NCBI RefSeq assembly: GCF_037991315.1
Contig: NZ_CP150300.1
Coordinates: forward strand, 3,410,001 to 3,474,000
Source: Paenibacillus sp. FSL H8-0079
GTDB lineage: Bacteria > Bacillota > Bacilli > Paenibacillales > Paenibacillaceae
Direction: 5' to 3'
Length of the DNA stretch: 64,000 nt
Positions 8,333-17,391 of the stretch are shown here, piece after piece. Numbering within the stretch: position 1 is the stretch's first letter; every line of letters starts with the position of its first letter. Under the pieces are notes generated by a model that made no database searches, was not told where the DNA came from, and saw only the letters and a program-made list of their open reading frames with translations. The translations under genes were made by a program, and so were the position numbers.

Positions 8333-9368
8333 CGCCGACGGAAGAAAGACTCAGACTCACTTGTTCATTCAGGGCGAAAGGAAGAGGGGAGATGACTTCC
8401 CAACGTTTCGTATCACTGCGAATATCATAGTGAAATTCTTTCCCTTGAAACTGGACATTGGCGATCTCGCCCAATATGCCATCTTGACTTGAAGGTTGTA
8501 AATGGAACTGATCCGGTCTCACGGGGTATAACCCGTTGGATTTAAAATAATTCGCAACCTGCTTGCCAGGCCAAGCAATATTGGTGCCGCCCTCAGGGAC
8601 GAACATATCTGCATCCCAGTGACCTATGACCAAATTGGATTTGGACACAAACCTCGCAACAAATTCGGTCTCTGGCCGCAAATAAATATCCTGTGGTGTT
8701 CCAGCCTGTTCGATTCGGCCATCCTTCATTACGATAATTCGGTCAGCCATAGCAAGGGCTTCGCCTTGATCATGTGTCACATAAACTACCGCTGATTGAG
8801 TATTCCGATGTACTTGTTGAATCTCACGCCGCATATCCATACGAAGCATCGCATCCAAACTGCTGAGGGGTTCATCCATCAGCAGCAATGACGGTTGGGG
8901 GGCAATGGCACGTGCAATAGCGACGCGTTGTTTTTGTCCTCCGGATAGCTCATGCGGCATACGTTCAGCTAGATGGGACAGTCCCGACATATTCAGGACT
9001 TCCTGAATGCGGTTCTGTTCGTTATTTTTAATATGAGCAGGTGTTGATTTATGCGTTCGGATGGGAAAACGAACATGCTCCGATACATTCATATGCGGCC
9101 AAAGTGCGAAGGACTGGAAGACCATGCCGATTCTGCGTTTTTCGGGAGGAAGTAATGTACCTGAGCCTGCCACCACTTTACCGTCCATCAGAACATTACC
9201 GCTGCTTGGTTGCTCAAATCCGGCAAGAATGCGCAGCAATGTGGTTTTCCCACAGCCTGACGGTCCAAGAATCGCCACGAATTCTCCATCCTTAATGGTT
9301 AAATCAATGGAATGAAGGGCCTGGTAACTTCCGAAGGATTTGCCAACCTGTTGAATCTGAATACTCAT
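8319..9368 (-). CDS. ABC importer ATPase (FbpC/AfuC/PotA type)
   Basis: 349 residues. Walker A GPSGCGKTT at about 34-42, signature [14 protein letters not shown], Walker B LLLMDEPLSSLD and the switch His in YVTHDQGEA are intact. The C-terminal 110 residues form a TOBE-like regulatory domain (PVRPDQFHL). It powers the permease immediately upstream, whose stop it overlaps by 4 nt. This ATPase class serves ferric iron, polyamine, sulfate, thiamine and hexose-phosphate importers, so it does not fix the substrate. Confidence 0.9.
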   Translation of the reverse strand: MSIQIQQVGKSFGSYQALHSIDLTIKDGEFVAILGPSGCGKTTLLRILAGFEQPSSGNVLMDGKVVAGSGTLLPPEKRRIGMVFQSFALWPHMNVSEHVRFPIRTHKSTPAHIKNNEQNRIQEVLNMSGLSHLAERMPHELSGGQKQRVAIARAIAPQPSLLLMDEPLSSLDAMLRMDMRREIQQVHRNTQSAVVYVTHDQGEALAMADRIIVMKDGRIEQAGTPQDIYLRPETEFVARFVSKSNLVIGHWDADMFVPEGGTNIAWPGKQVANYFKSNGLYPVRPDQFHLQPSSQDGILGEIANVQFQGKEFHYDIRSDTKRWEVISPLPFALNEQVSLSLSSVGGEGV

Positions 9369-11119
9369 GACTTCACTCCCTTACGAGTTGCCCAGCGTTG
9401 AGCGATGAGCAAAATTACTCCGCCTGCCGCAATAAGTGCGACAATCAGACTGGACAATGCGGTTGAATAGAGGGTATCTCCTGCCTGTTCAAAACTAAAT
9501 ATGGTAACACCAATGGTCTGTGAACCTGATGAATATAACAATGCCGATACAGTAAGCTCGGTCAGGGCAGTCAGGAAAACCAACATACCTCCGGTCAGAA
9601 TACCCGGCAGCAATAAAGGCAACAGAACAGTAATCCATTTACGCCAGAAACCAGCTCCGGATATCCGTGCGGCTTCTTCCATGGATGCATCCAACTGCAT
9701 GAATGAAGTCACACTTGAACGGATCTGAAGAATAAGGAATCGGCAGATGTAGGCAATAAACAAGATGGTCATGGTGCCATAGATGCCAGGGTTCCAACCG
9801 GGAACTGGCTCCATCCATACCAGAATCATGGACAGTGCGAACACAATGCCGGGAAGGGTATAGGGAACGGCAGTGGCCAGCTCCGCCATTTTATTGAATT
9901 GATTAGGCTTGCGTACCCGGATATAGGCAAATCCTGAGCCGATAATTAGACAAGCCAGCATCGTGACAAGAGAGAGCACAAGGCTGTTCTGGATCGCCTG
10001 CCATACACGCTCATTCTCGAAGAGAATATATCTATAATTGTCCAGGGTCATATTGGCACGGGTCAGACCGAGACCATACGCTCTTTTTAAAGACATCGAG
10101 ATCATTGAAGATAACGGAATAATCGTAATCAGTGCTAAACCTGCCCATATCGTGAAAGCTAGCGGCTTACGCATGCGACCTAAGTCATATCTCGGGGTAA
10201 GATCGGGTTGCATCGTATCCGAAGCATGGCTTTTACGCAAAAGAATCCATTGCAACAGACTGCCAACTACCGCAGCAGCACCGAGCAACACAGATAACGA
10301 TGCGCCACGGGCAAAGGCCGAAGGCCCGAATCCAATAATCTCTTCATATATAAGTGTACTGAGAACAGAAATATTCACAGGCGTGCCAAGGAAGGCAGGT
10401 ATTCCGAAATTATCCAGCGAAGCCAGGAAAACCAGCAATCCGCCTGCCGTTAGACCGGGAAGGGCAAGTGGCAACGTAATCCGACGGAAAACTTCGATCC
10501 TGCTTGCACCGCCGGCTCTGGCCGCCCACTCCAGATCACGCGGGATTTTGCGGAGTACATCGAGTGTGAACATGTACACCAACGGGAAATGATGAATTCC
10601 CATCACAAACACAATACCGCCCATACTGTACATGCTCCAAGGAGCCAGATCGGGATGAATCCATTGCAGCACATGTGCAAGCCAGCTCTGTGACCCGGTA
10701 AAAGAAGACCAGGACAACGTGAGAACATAAGAGGGAAGAATAAAACAAAGCATGATTCCCATATGCAGAGCCGATTTGTGTCGTATATCCGTATAAGCGA
10801 CGACCCAGGCCAATGCAGTTCCAATTACGAGTGAGAACACAGTTGAACCGATGACGATATATACGGTATTTCGCAGCGTGGACCAGAAACGTTCCTGCTG
10901 AAGTAATTCGTTATAATGTGATAACGTCAAACCTTGTTCACCCTGAAAGCTGAGAAGAACCAGCTTCAGGATAGGGTAAACAAAGAATAAAAGGACAGCT
11001 ATAGCACCCAACAGGGCAATCAATCGATTCCAACGAAACAGGCCGGGGAGGGAGAAAACGGACTTGCGCCCGTTATCTTGTCCCCTTAGAACGATCATGT
11101 TTCTCTTCAATTTCTCCAT
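9365..11119 (-). CDS. ABC importer permease, two fused inner-membrane domains (FbpB/AfuB type)
   Basis: 584 residues with roughly twelve transmembrane segments. Two copies of the BPD transport domain are fused; each has the EAA coupling loop: EWAARAGGASRIEVFRRITLP in the first half and EEAARISGAGFWRKWITVLLP in the second. The fused form is normal for FbpB, AfuB and ThiP. It lies between the binding protein (17 nt upstream) and the ATPase, with which it overlaps by 4 nt. Confidence 0.9.
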   Translation of the reverse strand: MEKLKRNMIVLRGQDNGRKSVFSLPGLFRWNRLIALLGAIAVLLFFVYPILKLVLLSFQGEQGLTLSHYNELLQQERFWSTLRNTVYIVIGSTVFSLVIGTALAWVVAYTDIRHKSALHMGIMLCFILPSYVLTLSWSSFTGSQSWLAHVLQWIHPDLAPWSMYSMGGIVFVMGIHHFPLVYMFTLDVLRKIPRDLEWAARAGGASRIEVFRRITLPLALPGLTAGGLLVFLASLDNFGIPAFLGTPVNISVLSTLIYEEIIGFGPSAFARGASLSVLLGAAAVVGSLLQWILLRKSHASDTMQPDLTPRYDLGRMRKPLAFTIWAGLALITIIPLSSMISMSLKRAYGLGLTRANMTLDNYRYILFENERVWQAIQNSLVLSLVTMLACLIIGSGFAYIRVRKPNQFNKMAELATAVPYTLPGIVFALSMILVWMEPVPGWNPGIYGTMTILFIAYICRFLILQIRSSVTSFMQLDASMEEAARISGAGFWRKWITVLLPLLLPGILTGGMLVFLTALTELTVSALLYSSGSQTIGVTIFSFEQAGDTLYSTALSSLIVALIAAGGVILLIAQRWATRKGVKS

Positions 11120-11136
11120 TCCGACAGCTCCAATCC

Positions 11137-12177
11137 TTACTCGCCAAACACATTAATGAATTGCTGTTTATCTGTTTCCCGATCCGCTGCCAGTTTGGCC
11201 GCATCGCCAGGCAAAATCTTCATTTCTGATACACCTTTCAGTCCTTCAGGTGGAGCAACGCCTTCGCGAATAGGGGAGTAACCGATCTCGGCAGACAACT
11301 TCTGCCCCTCTTCAGAGAGAATGAAATCTACAAAGGCTTGAGCAGCCGGCACATTGGCAGCTTCTTTCATAATCCCGATCGGTTCTGTGATGATGGGAAC
11401 ACCTTCTTCAGGGTAGATCAGTTCAACCGGAGAACCTTTCGATTTTTCACGCGCCACGAGGTAATCCACAACGACGCCATATGATTTTTCACCGCTAGCA
11501 ACAGCCTTCATAACAGCACCGTTTCCTTTAATTACGGCCATGCCGTTCATCTTTGTCTCCTGCAGAAAATCCCATCCAAATCCATCTGTACGGCTAAACA
11601 CACCAATGTTGTATGCTGCTGCTCCAGAGTATAGGGGACTCGGCATAATACTTGCGTCCTTGCTCTCCGGCAGGGTCAGGACTTGCCACGATGTCGGTTG
11701 AGTTGTGACCTTTTGGGTGTTGGTAGCGAGTACCGTTGCCATAACCTTCGTGCCGGCGTACATGCCATCCGGATCAACCAGATCAGTGGGAATTGCACTT
11801 CGTTCCGGCGACTTGTATGCTTGAAGAAGATCATCCTTTTTCAGATTTTCAAAGGTAACTGCATCGGCCAGCAGGAGTACATCCGCTTGAGTTTTACCAG
11901 CTTGGCGTTCTGCCTGAAGTTTCGCAGTGACTTCTTCGGTCCCGGAACGGAAGATGCTAACTTGAACATCTGGATATTTATCATTAAACGCCTTTACCAG
12001 TTTGCCTGCATCTTCTTCAGGCTGGGAAGTATAGAAGGACAGTTTGCCTGACACCGTGCTTGAAGCTCCACCTGAACTACCTTGATCTGACGTGGCTTGT
12101 CCTTGTGCAGAACAACCGCTGAATACAATCATGCCTGCCAGAAGGGGCAGTAGTAACGACTTTTTGAATGGAATCAC
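11137..12177 (-). CDS. ABC importer binding lipoprotein (FbpA/AfuA-like)
   Basis: 346 residues, starting at a GTG with AGGAGAGA upstream. Lipobox FSGC gives Cys22. The fold is a type 2 periplasmic binding protein: KLSFYTSQPEEDAGKLVKAF, then QADVLLLADAVTFENL, and TEPIGIMKEAANVPAAQAF in the second lobe. I do not see the consecutive Tyr pair used for iron in classical FbpA at the expected place, and no Fur box precedes the operon, which argues against ferric iron. AfuA-type proteins of this family bind hexose phosphates. Here the operon also encodes phosphatases, so a phosphorylated solute is my preferred but unproven ligand. Confidence 0.85.
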   Translation of the reverse strand: MIPFKKSLLLPLLAGMIVFSGCSAQGQATSDQGSSGGASSTVSGKLSFYTSQPEEDAGKLVKAFNDKYPDVQVSIFRSGTEEVTAKLQAERQAGKTQADVLLLADAVTFENLKKDDLLQAYKSPERSAIPTDLVDPDGMYAGTKVMATVLATNTQKVTTQPTSWQVLTLPESKDASIMPSPLYSGAAAYNIGVFSRTDGFGWDFLQETKMNGMAVIKGNGAVMKAVASGEKSYGVVVDYLVAREKSKGSPVELIYPEEGVPIITEPIGIMKEAANVPAAQAFVDFILSEEGQKLSAEIGYSPIREGVAPPEGLKGVSEMKILPGDAAKLAADRETDKQQFINVFGE

Positions 12178-12257
12178 AGATAATCTCTCCTTTGGTGTCT
12201 AGCTGATCATGTATTGGGTTATGAAATTGGGAAAGTGAAAGTAATAATTAGAGCAAG

Positions 12258-13124
12258 TTATAACAAGTACGTATGGATTGCCTGCGCAACACCATCTTCA
12301 GCGTTACTGCCGGTAACGACATTAGCGATTTCCTTCACATGCGGCTCTGCATTTCCCATGGCGATTCCTAATCCTGCCCATTGCAACATGTCCAGATCAT
12401 TATCATAATCCCCGGCTACAGCTACATGCGCACGTTCGATATGATGTTCATGACACAATCGTTCCAGCGCTCCACGTTTACTGACACCGGCTGAATTAAC
12501 ATCAAATCGCAAGCTTCCGGTTCGTGTACATTGGAACACCCCTGATTCATCAAGGATACGAAAAAGTTTCTCGCGTGAGTCTTGGTCTGTACAGATCACG
12601 GCTGCTTTGAACAGCATGTCTGGCATCTGACTTACAAAGGTACTGAAATCCTGTCCAACTTCGACGAAACGAATAAAATCAGCCTGTTCTGCATCAAGTT
12701 CATCACGTTCTTCGGGTGAATCTAGTTCCGGTCTGTTGACCCTATTGTTCAAGGCCCAGTTTCTATTGATATCATTAATCTCTTGAACGTAGAGGACATT
12801 GTATCCATAGAAATGGATGTAGGCTTTTTCTTGCTGGATGACATCCAACATGAATAGCATATCTTCTATTTTCAACGCAACGCCATCAAGCAAATTTCCA
12901 GTCAAGGGATCTACCGTCACGGCACCGTTTAATGCTACCAGTGGGAAATTCATGGAGACTTCCCGAGCATGTGACCATACGGAAGCGGGAAAGCGTCCAG
13001 ATGCAATCGTGACATTCACATTCGCTGACATTAATTGTTGAATGGAGCTGCGTGTCATAGGGGTTATTACTTTGTCTGGATTAAGCATCGTGCCATCCAG
13101 ATCCAGGGCTAACAATTTGTACAT
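12258..13124 (-). CDS. Cof-type HAD phosphatase (second in operon)
   Basis: 288 residues with DLDGTMLNPD near the N-terminus, TIASGRFP as motif II and AVAGDYDNDLDML plus AMGNAEPH as motif IV. An ATG at 13130 is only 3 nt from GGGAGG, so the ATG at 13124 (MYKLLALDLDG) is preferred. It lies between the metallo-hydrolase and the binding protein genes on the same strand. It is a paralogue of the HAD gene at the far end of the operon, but the two differ in the cap, so they may act on different phosphorylated products. Confidence 0.88.
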   Translation of the reverse strand: MYKLLALDLDGTMLNPDKVITPMTRSSIQQLMSANVNVTIASGRFPASVWSHAREVSMNFPLVALNGAVTVDPLTGNLLDGVALKIEDMLFMLDVIQQEKAYIHFYGYNVLYVQEINDINRNWALNNRVNRPELDSPEERDELDAEQADFIRFVEVGQDFSTFVSQMPDMLFKAAVICTDQDSREKLFRILDESGVFQCTRTGSLRFDVNSAGVSKRGALERLCHEHHIERAHVAVAGDYDNDLDMLQWAGLGIAMGNAEPHVKEIANVVTGSNAEDGVAQAIHTYLL

Positions 13125-13151
13125 GAACATATTCCTCCCGGATGGATTAAC

Positions 13152-13886
13152 TTACACAACATACATACGAAGTGGTTCGGGTATATCCACAGGTCCTTGG
13201 AAAGAGCGACTTGCTTCATCCCGCATGAACTCCAGATCGCCATCTCCGGGAAGATGGACAAGGACTAGTTGCTTGACGTTAGCCTGACCAGCAATCATGC
13301 CTGCTTGAAGGGCATTCATATGTCCTTGGCCGGTCGTGTGCACGCTGCCCTCACAGATCGTAGCCTCGCATAGAAAGATGTCTGCATCACGAGCAATTTC
13401 GATCAGGGAATCACAGTAGGAGGTGTCACCGGAATACACCAGTACCTTGCCTTTATATGTGATCTTAACGGCGTAACATGTAATGGTATGCTGCACCTGT
13501 ACGAATTCAATCTCCGCGCCAGCAAGCTGAATCTTGGATGAAGGATCAATTGAGATGACCTCGGTATGTTCACCATATAGACCATTCAGAATTTCCACTG
13601 GACTATCCGGCGTATACAGCTTCAGTTTATTCACCATACGACCATTGCGAATCGCACCTGCTACAGCATATTGGAGGACTCCCAGATCAGCGATATGATC
13701 ATGGTGCAAGTGAGACAAAATAACACCGGATAGATCTTCCACGCATGTCTCGGTGGGGAGTTTACTCATCACGCCGCTGCCACAGTCCAACAAAATCTGC
13801 CCTTCATCTGTGGTTACAAGGTATCCCGCAGTTGCTCCGCCAGCGGCGGGATATCCACCCCAGTAACCTAATATCTTCACATTCAT
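13152..13886 (-). CDS. Metallo-beta-lactamase-fold hydrolase
   Basis: 244 residues. The zinc motif HxHxDH appears as SHLHHDHIADLG, followed by VYSGDTSYCDSL and a later metal His in GQGHMNALQAG. The layout resembles the RNase Z/PhnP-like branch, which includes phosphodiesterases. It is the first gene of the minus-strand operon, with GAGGTG before its ATG. With two phosphatases and an importer it could open a cyclic or diester phosphate before dephosphorylation, which is inference only. Confidence 0.85.
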   Translation of the reverse strand: MNVKILGYWGGYPAAGGATAGYLVTTDEGQILLDCGSGVMSKLPTETCVEDLSGVILSHLHHDHIADLGVLQYAVAGAIRNGRMVNKLKLYTPDSPVEILNGLYGEHTEVISIDPSSKIQLAGAEIEFVQVQHTITCYAVKITYKGKVLVYSGDTSYCDSLIEIARDADIFLCEATICEGSVHTTGQGHMNALQAGMIAGQANVKQLVLVHLPGDGDLEFMRDEASRSFQGPVDIPEPLRMYVV

Positions 13887-13916
13887 CTTTGCACCTCTGT
13901 CTGTCTTGATCTACAT

Positions 13917-13951
13917 TCTTTACAAATGTTCCGTACAGTTACAATTGTAAA
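13917..13951. promoter_or_regulatory. Candidate operator in the SorC divergent region
   Basis: A perfect 12-bp palindrome TTACAATTGTAA at 13939-13950 is preceded two helical turns upstream by a related TTTACAAATGT (13918-13928). Both lie between the minus-strand operon and the SorC gene, so they are good candidates for SorC-type regulator sites. Confidence 0.45.
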
Positions 13952-14023
13952 AAGGGTTTGTTACTCTCGTGTCAACCGAAAGGCAATCTTTTGTAAAAAT
14001 GCTTTTGGAAAAGTTATCCTGGC

Positions 14024-14053
14024 TTGACTCCGCCGCGAATCCCATTTTATAGT
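14024..14053 (+). promoter_or_regulatory. Probable sigma-A promoter of the SorC-type gene
   Basis: TTGACT at 14024-14029 and TATAGT at 14048-14053, spacer 18 nt, about 48 nt upstream of the GTG start. Confidence 0.55.
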
Positions 14054-14101
14054 GGGAAATGTGTTAGAAGGGAAATTTAAACGTCAAAGGCGGACTTATA
14101 T

Positions 14102-15043
14102 GTGAATATAGACGAACGCAAAAATATGATCAGAGTCTGTAAGATGTATTATTATGAATCCTGGACTCAGGAGAAGATTGCTGAGAAGCTTGGTGTATCC
14201 AGGCCCGTCATATCCAAGATGCTGCAGCGTGCGAGGGAAGAGGGTATTATTGAAATTGTCATTCATGATGATGATTACGAAACGTCCAAATTGGAGAAAA
14301 AACTGGAAGACTTATTTAATCTCAAACAGGTATTGGTCGTTCCAACGAAGGATCTGAATAAAGAGTTATTGTCGAGTGCAGTAGGCAAGGCAGCCGCGCA
14401 ATTTGTTCAAAAACTGATCAAAAACGGCGATCGTGTCGGTGTCTCATGGGGCAATACGCTCTATCATATGGTGCGAGAGTTCCCTTTGGAGAAAAAAGAG
14501 AACGTCAAAATCATCCCACTGGTTGGTGGAACAGGGAATTCACGAAATGAGATGCACTCTAATCAGATCGCGTATGAGTTATCCAAAAAAATGGGTGTGA
14601 CCTGCGATACATTGTATGCTCCCGCAGTCGTTGAGACAGAAGAGCTGAGAGAGCAAATTATTGGCATGTCTAATATTTCGGCTGTTCTGAAAGAGGGGGA
14701 GAATATCAATCTCGCTCTGGTGGGGATCGGAAACCCGTATTCCATGTCAACGATGGAACGATCAGGTTATCTGAATGAGCAAGTGTTAACTGAATTAGAA
14801 GCATTGAATACGGTTGCGGATATTAATTCCGTATTTATCACTCGTGAAGGCACGATCACAGATCATCCCATTAATCATAAAGTGATTGGCCTTGGACTTG
14901 AGCAGTTAAAGAAGACAAAAACAGTGGTGGGCATGGCCTTTGGTCTGCATAAAATCGACTGTATTCTGGCTGCTTTACGTGGGGGATATATTAATATGCT
15001 CATTACGGATGAAGCCACAGCTACTCAAATCACGAAAATTTGA
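14102..15043 (+). CDS. SorC/DeoR-type sugar-binding transcriptional regulator
   Basis: 313 residues beginning at GTG. An N-terminal helix-turn-helix (ESWTQEKIAEKLGVSRPVISKML, about 20-42) precedes a large effector domain of the SorC/CggR type with VGVSWGNTLYHM, IIPLVGGTGNS and a C-terminal DEATATQI motif. Effector domains of this family bind phosphorylated sugars. It is divergent from the importer/phosphatase operon and is the obvious regulator of it, which fits a phosphosugar signal. Confidence 0.88.
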   Translation: MNIDERKNMIRVCKMYYYESWTQEKIAEKLGVSRPVISKMLQRAREEGIIEIVIHDDDYETSKLEKKLEDLFNLKQVLVVPTKDLNKELLSSAVGKAAAQFVQKLIKNGDRVGVSWGNTLYHMVREFPLEKKENVKIIPLVGGTGNSRNEMHSNQIAYELSKKMGVTCDTLYAPAVVETEELREQIIGMSNISAVLKEGENINLALVGIGNPYSMSTMERSGYLNEQVLTELEALNTVADINSVFITREGTITDHPINHKVIGLGLEQLKKTKTVVGMAFGLHKIDCILAALRGGYINMLITDEATATQITKI

Positions 15044-15072
15044 TGCTAGCGGGTTATCATTTTGATTCGCTC

Positions 15073-15110
15073 ATGGAGCCAGGAGAACGAAAAGGTTCTC
15101 CTGAGCCCAT
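15073..15110. terminator. Stable hairpin between convergent genes
   Basis: CAGGAGAAC and GTTCTCCTG form the core of a longer stem (outer ATGG/CCAT) between the SorC gene (+) and the GerAB gene (-). There is no clear T run on either side, so its function as a terminator is uncertain. Confidence 0.5.
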
Positions 15111-15131
15111 CCATGTAGAAGAACACAACAT

Positions 15132-16256
15132 TCAGCCTGCCTTTAGGGCTTCACTAGATGCTTGTTTTCCGCCTTTTTTACGTATTAAACTAATAATCAA
15201 TAGCAACAACGGCAACAGGCCAAATAAAAAAATGGACATATTGCCGAGAAAATCACCCAAAGCTAACGTTTCCGCCAGGTTTTTAGGCAAGTAAGCAATG
15301 ACATACAAGACAGGTAACATCGCGAATTGTATGCTGGTAATATGTTTGAGACGAAACAAATCTCGAATACCAATAGACGCAAAATAGTGCTTAAAGGCAT
15401 AGGTCGCGAAAATTTGCATCAGCCAAAACACGATGAACAACGATTCATAGCGCTCAAAAAGAAATCCCTCAATTTCAAAACTTCGAACCATGTCGAACGT
15501 CGGCCACATCCGCGTCTGAATTCCTGGCAAAGATAAATTTCCTACCACGGTGACAATTGTGATCAAATATATGATCGTACAACTAAGTATGCTATATATA
15601 GCGGCTTTATTGCTGGCTTTAACGTCCGCCATATAAGCTGTAATAATTAGCAATACTTCATATCCGGAATAGGAGAGACACGAAGGCTTAAGTCCTTTCA
15701 ACACAGGCATGAATCCATCGCCAAGGAGCGGTCTGAGATTGTTGAGTTCAAACATTTTAGTGCTTAAAAGGAAAACCAGCGCGAGCAAGACCAGAGTAAC
15801 GGGCATTACAAGTGCAAAGACTCTGGTGATGACCTTAAGGCCGCCACTTAACATGTAAATGCCAATCCACAAACTAACCATGATGGTTACCCAACTAGGT
15901 GTGCGCTCAAGAATATACATGCTTGTAATTTCAGCCATGACTCTGACTTCGAATGCACAAAGAACAATGAAATATACGATAATTACAAGTCCCAACAGAT
16001 AAGAAATCCATTGACCTGTGATTTCAGGAAGAAACTCGAACACCGTTTTACCGGGAAATCTGCGACACAAAGTAACAAGCATGAGGCTAATTACCGTCAC
16101 GATCAAGCCAGATAGAATGACGGAAATCCATACATCTGGTGTTCCCACTGCTTTGCTAATCGTCCGAGGGAGTGTTAGAATACCAGCTCCAAGGATTGAA
16201 TTGATAACCACAACAATAACCTCAGAGGTATTGATCTGGGTTGTGGCTTGCTTCAT
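15132..16256 (-). CDS. Orphan GerAB/GerKB-type spore germination permease
   Basis: 374 residues, about ten transmembrane segments, APC-superfamily fold. Diagnostic stretches are GAGILTLPRTISKAV in helix 1, FPGKTVFEFLPEI, and CLSYSGYEVLLIITAYM in the middle. It is clearly related to the GerAB at 34445, for example TLPR...DAWLSVIL against TLPR...DVWISVIL. In germinant receptors the B subunit binds the nutrient. Here no A or C subunit gene is adjacent. The frame opens at GTG 16265, inside the ribosome site, so ATG 16256 (8 nt after GGAG) is used. It is divergent from a WYL regulator. Confidence 0.88.
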   Translation of the reverse strand: MKQATTQINTSEVIVVVINSILGAGILTLPRTISKAVGTPDVWISVILSGLIVTVISLMLVTLCRRFPGKTVFEFLPEITGQWISYLLGLVIIVYFIVLCAFEVRVMAEITSMYILERTPSWVTIMVSLWIGIYMLSGGLKVITRVFALVMPVTLVLLALVFLLSTKMFELNNLRPLLGDGFMPVLKGLKPSCLSYSGYEVLLIITAYMADVKASNKAAIYSILSCTIIYLITIVTVVGNLSLPGIQTRMWPTFDMVRSFEIEGFLFERYESLFIVFWLMQIFATYAFKHYFASIGIRDLFRLKHITSIQFAMLPVLYVIAYLPKNLAETLALGDFLGNMSIFLFGLLPLLLLIISLIRKKGGKQASSEALKAG

Positions 16257-16381
16257 TGGCTTCACTCCAAACCGGAGAATTTGTTTGTAGTATCGCCCAA
16301 TGCAGTTGTTTTATGTAAATCATGCTGTACTAATATAAAATAAAGATGTGCAATAAATATTTGAAGATGAGGATGTAGGTT

Positions 16382-17344
16382 ATGCCTAAGAACGATAATA
16401 TGTTAGCGATTCTGTGGATGCTGAATTCAGGCACCAAAGTAACTGCAAAACAAATGTCCGAAAAGTTAGAAATCAATATAAGAACCGTATATCGATATAT
16501 TGATGCATTATGTACCAGTGGCGTGCCGATCATTTCAGATACTGGCCACAATGGTGGGTATAGCTTGCTGAATCAGCATATCAAAGCACCTCTGTTATTC
16601 GATATTGAAGAAAAAAAGGCACTTCTCCAAGCTGCTATGTTTGCAAAAGAAGCTGGATACCCTTTGAGCGAGGCATTGGATAATGCGACATCCAAGTTGA
16701 AAATGTATTCGAATGAGGAGCAGGAAAACACACTTCGTCGTCATTTAGCCGGATTTAACGTTATTAATCGCATGGGAGATCCCTCCGTTCAGTCGATCTT
16801 GGCGGAATTGGAACAAGCCGTAGCTAACGATTGCTCTGTCGAAATTGATTATCGCACAAGCCGTGAAGAACAACCTAAGAATAGAGTAGTAGATCCTTAT
16901 GGAATGGTGTACTGGAATAATAAATGGTATACCATTGCATTTTGCCACCTGAGAAATGAATTCCGCAGCTTTCGGGCAGATCGTATTCTACGAATCAAGC
17001 CTACACAGCTCGGTTTTAAGCGTTCGGAATCTTTTTCAGCCCGTGAATTTTTTATGCAAAATTTGTTACCCGATGTAGGGGGCAAAGAGGGGTTAATATC
17101 TTTAATTATCGAAGGCAGATCAGAGGCATTGGATGACTTGGGGCTGCATTGGTTTATGGGACACTATCTCAGAGAGCGGACTGCCAATCAAGCTATCTTT
17201 TTATTTGACGAAGAATCAATTCATACATATGTCCCTTATTTTCTCCTATCCTACGGGAAATCCATTCAAGTCATCGAACCACAACATGTGAAAGACAGAC
17301 TGGTTGCTGTGGTATCCGAGTTAATGGAATACTATCAACATTAA
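16382..17344 (+). CDS. HTH/WYL-domain transcriptional regulator
   Basis: 320 residues. An N-terminal winged HTH (KQMSEKLEINIRTVYRYIDAL) is followed by a WYL domain at about 150-225 (VEIDYRTS, WYTIAFCHLRNEFRSFRADRI) and a C-terminal WCX-like extension. WYL regulators sense nucleic-acid or small-molecule ligands and usually control neighbouring genes. The only neighbour sharing the divergent region (16257-16381) is the orphan germination permease. Confidence 0.85.
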   Translation: MPKNDNMLAILWMLNSGTKVTAKQMSEKLEINIRTVYRYIDALCTSGVPIISDTGHNGGYSLLNQHIKAPLLFDIEEKKALLQAAMFAKEAGYPLSEALDNATSKLKMYSNEEQENTLRRHLAGFNVINRMGDPSVQSILAELEQAVANDCSVEIDYRTSREEQPKNRVVDPYGMVYWNNKWYTIAFCHLRNEFRSFRADRILRIKPTQLGFKRSESFSAREFFMQNLLPDVGGKEGLISLIIEGRSEALDDLGLHWFMGHYLRERTANQAIFLFDEESIHTYVPYFLLSYGKSIQVIEPQHVKDRLVAVVSELMEYYQH

Positions 17345-17346
17345 TA

Positions 17347-17375
17347 ACTTCACTGACACTAGATGTCAGTGAAGT
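17347..17375. terminator. Intrinsic hairpin between convergent genes
   Basis: ACTTCACTGACA and TGTCAGTGAAGT are a perfect 12-bp inverted repeat with a CTAGA loop, located between the WYL gene (+) and a MarR gene (-). The T run is weak on both sides. Confidence 0.7.
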
Positions 17376-17391
17376 GAGGCAGGTGTAAGTC

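Noticed and set aside
10038..10592. 184-codon plus-strand frame
   Set aside because: It is antisense to the fused permease gene, has no ribosome site, and its peptide shows no domain.
8319..12177. Ferric iron transporter
   Set aside because: No Fur box in 13887-14101, and the neighbours are phosphatases plus a SorC-type regulator.
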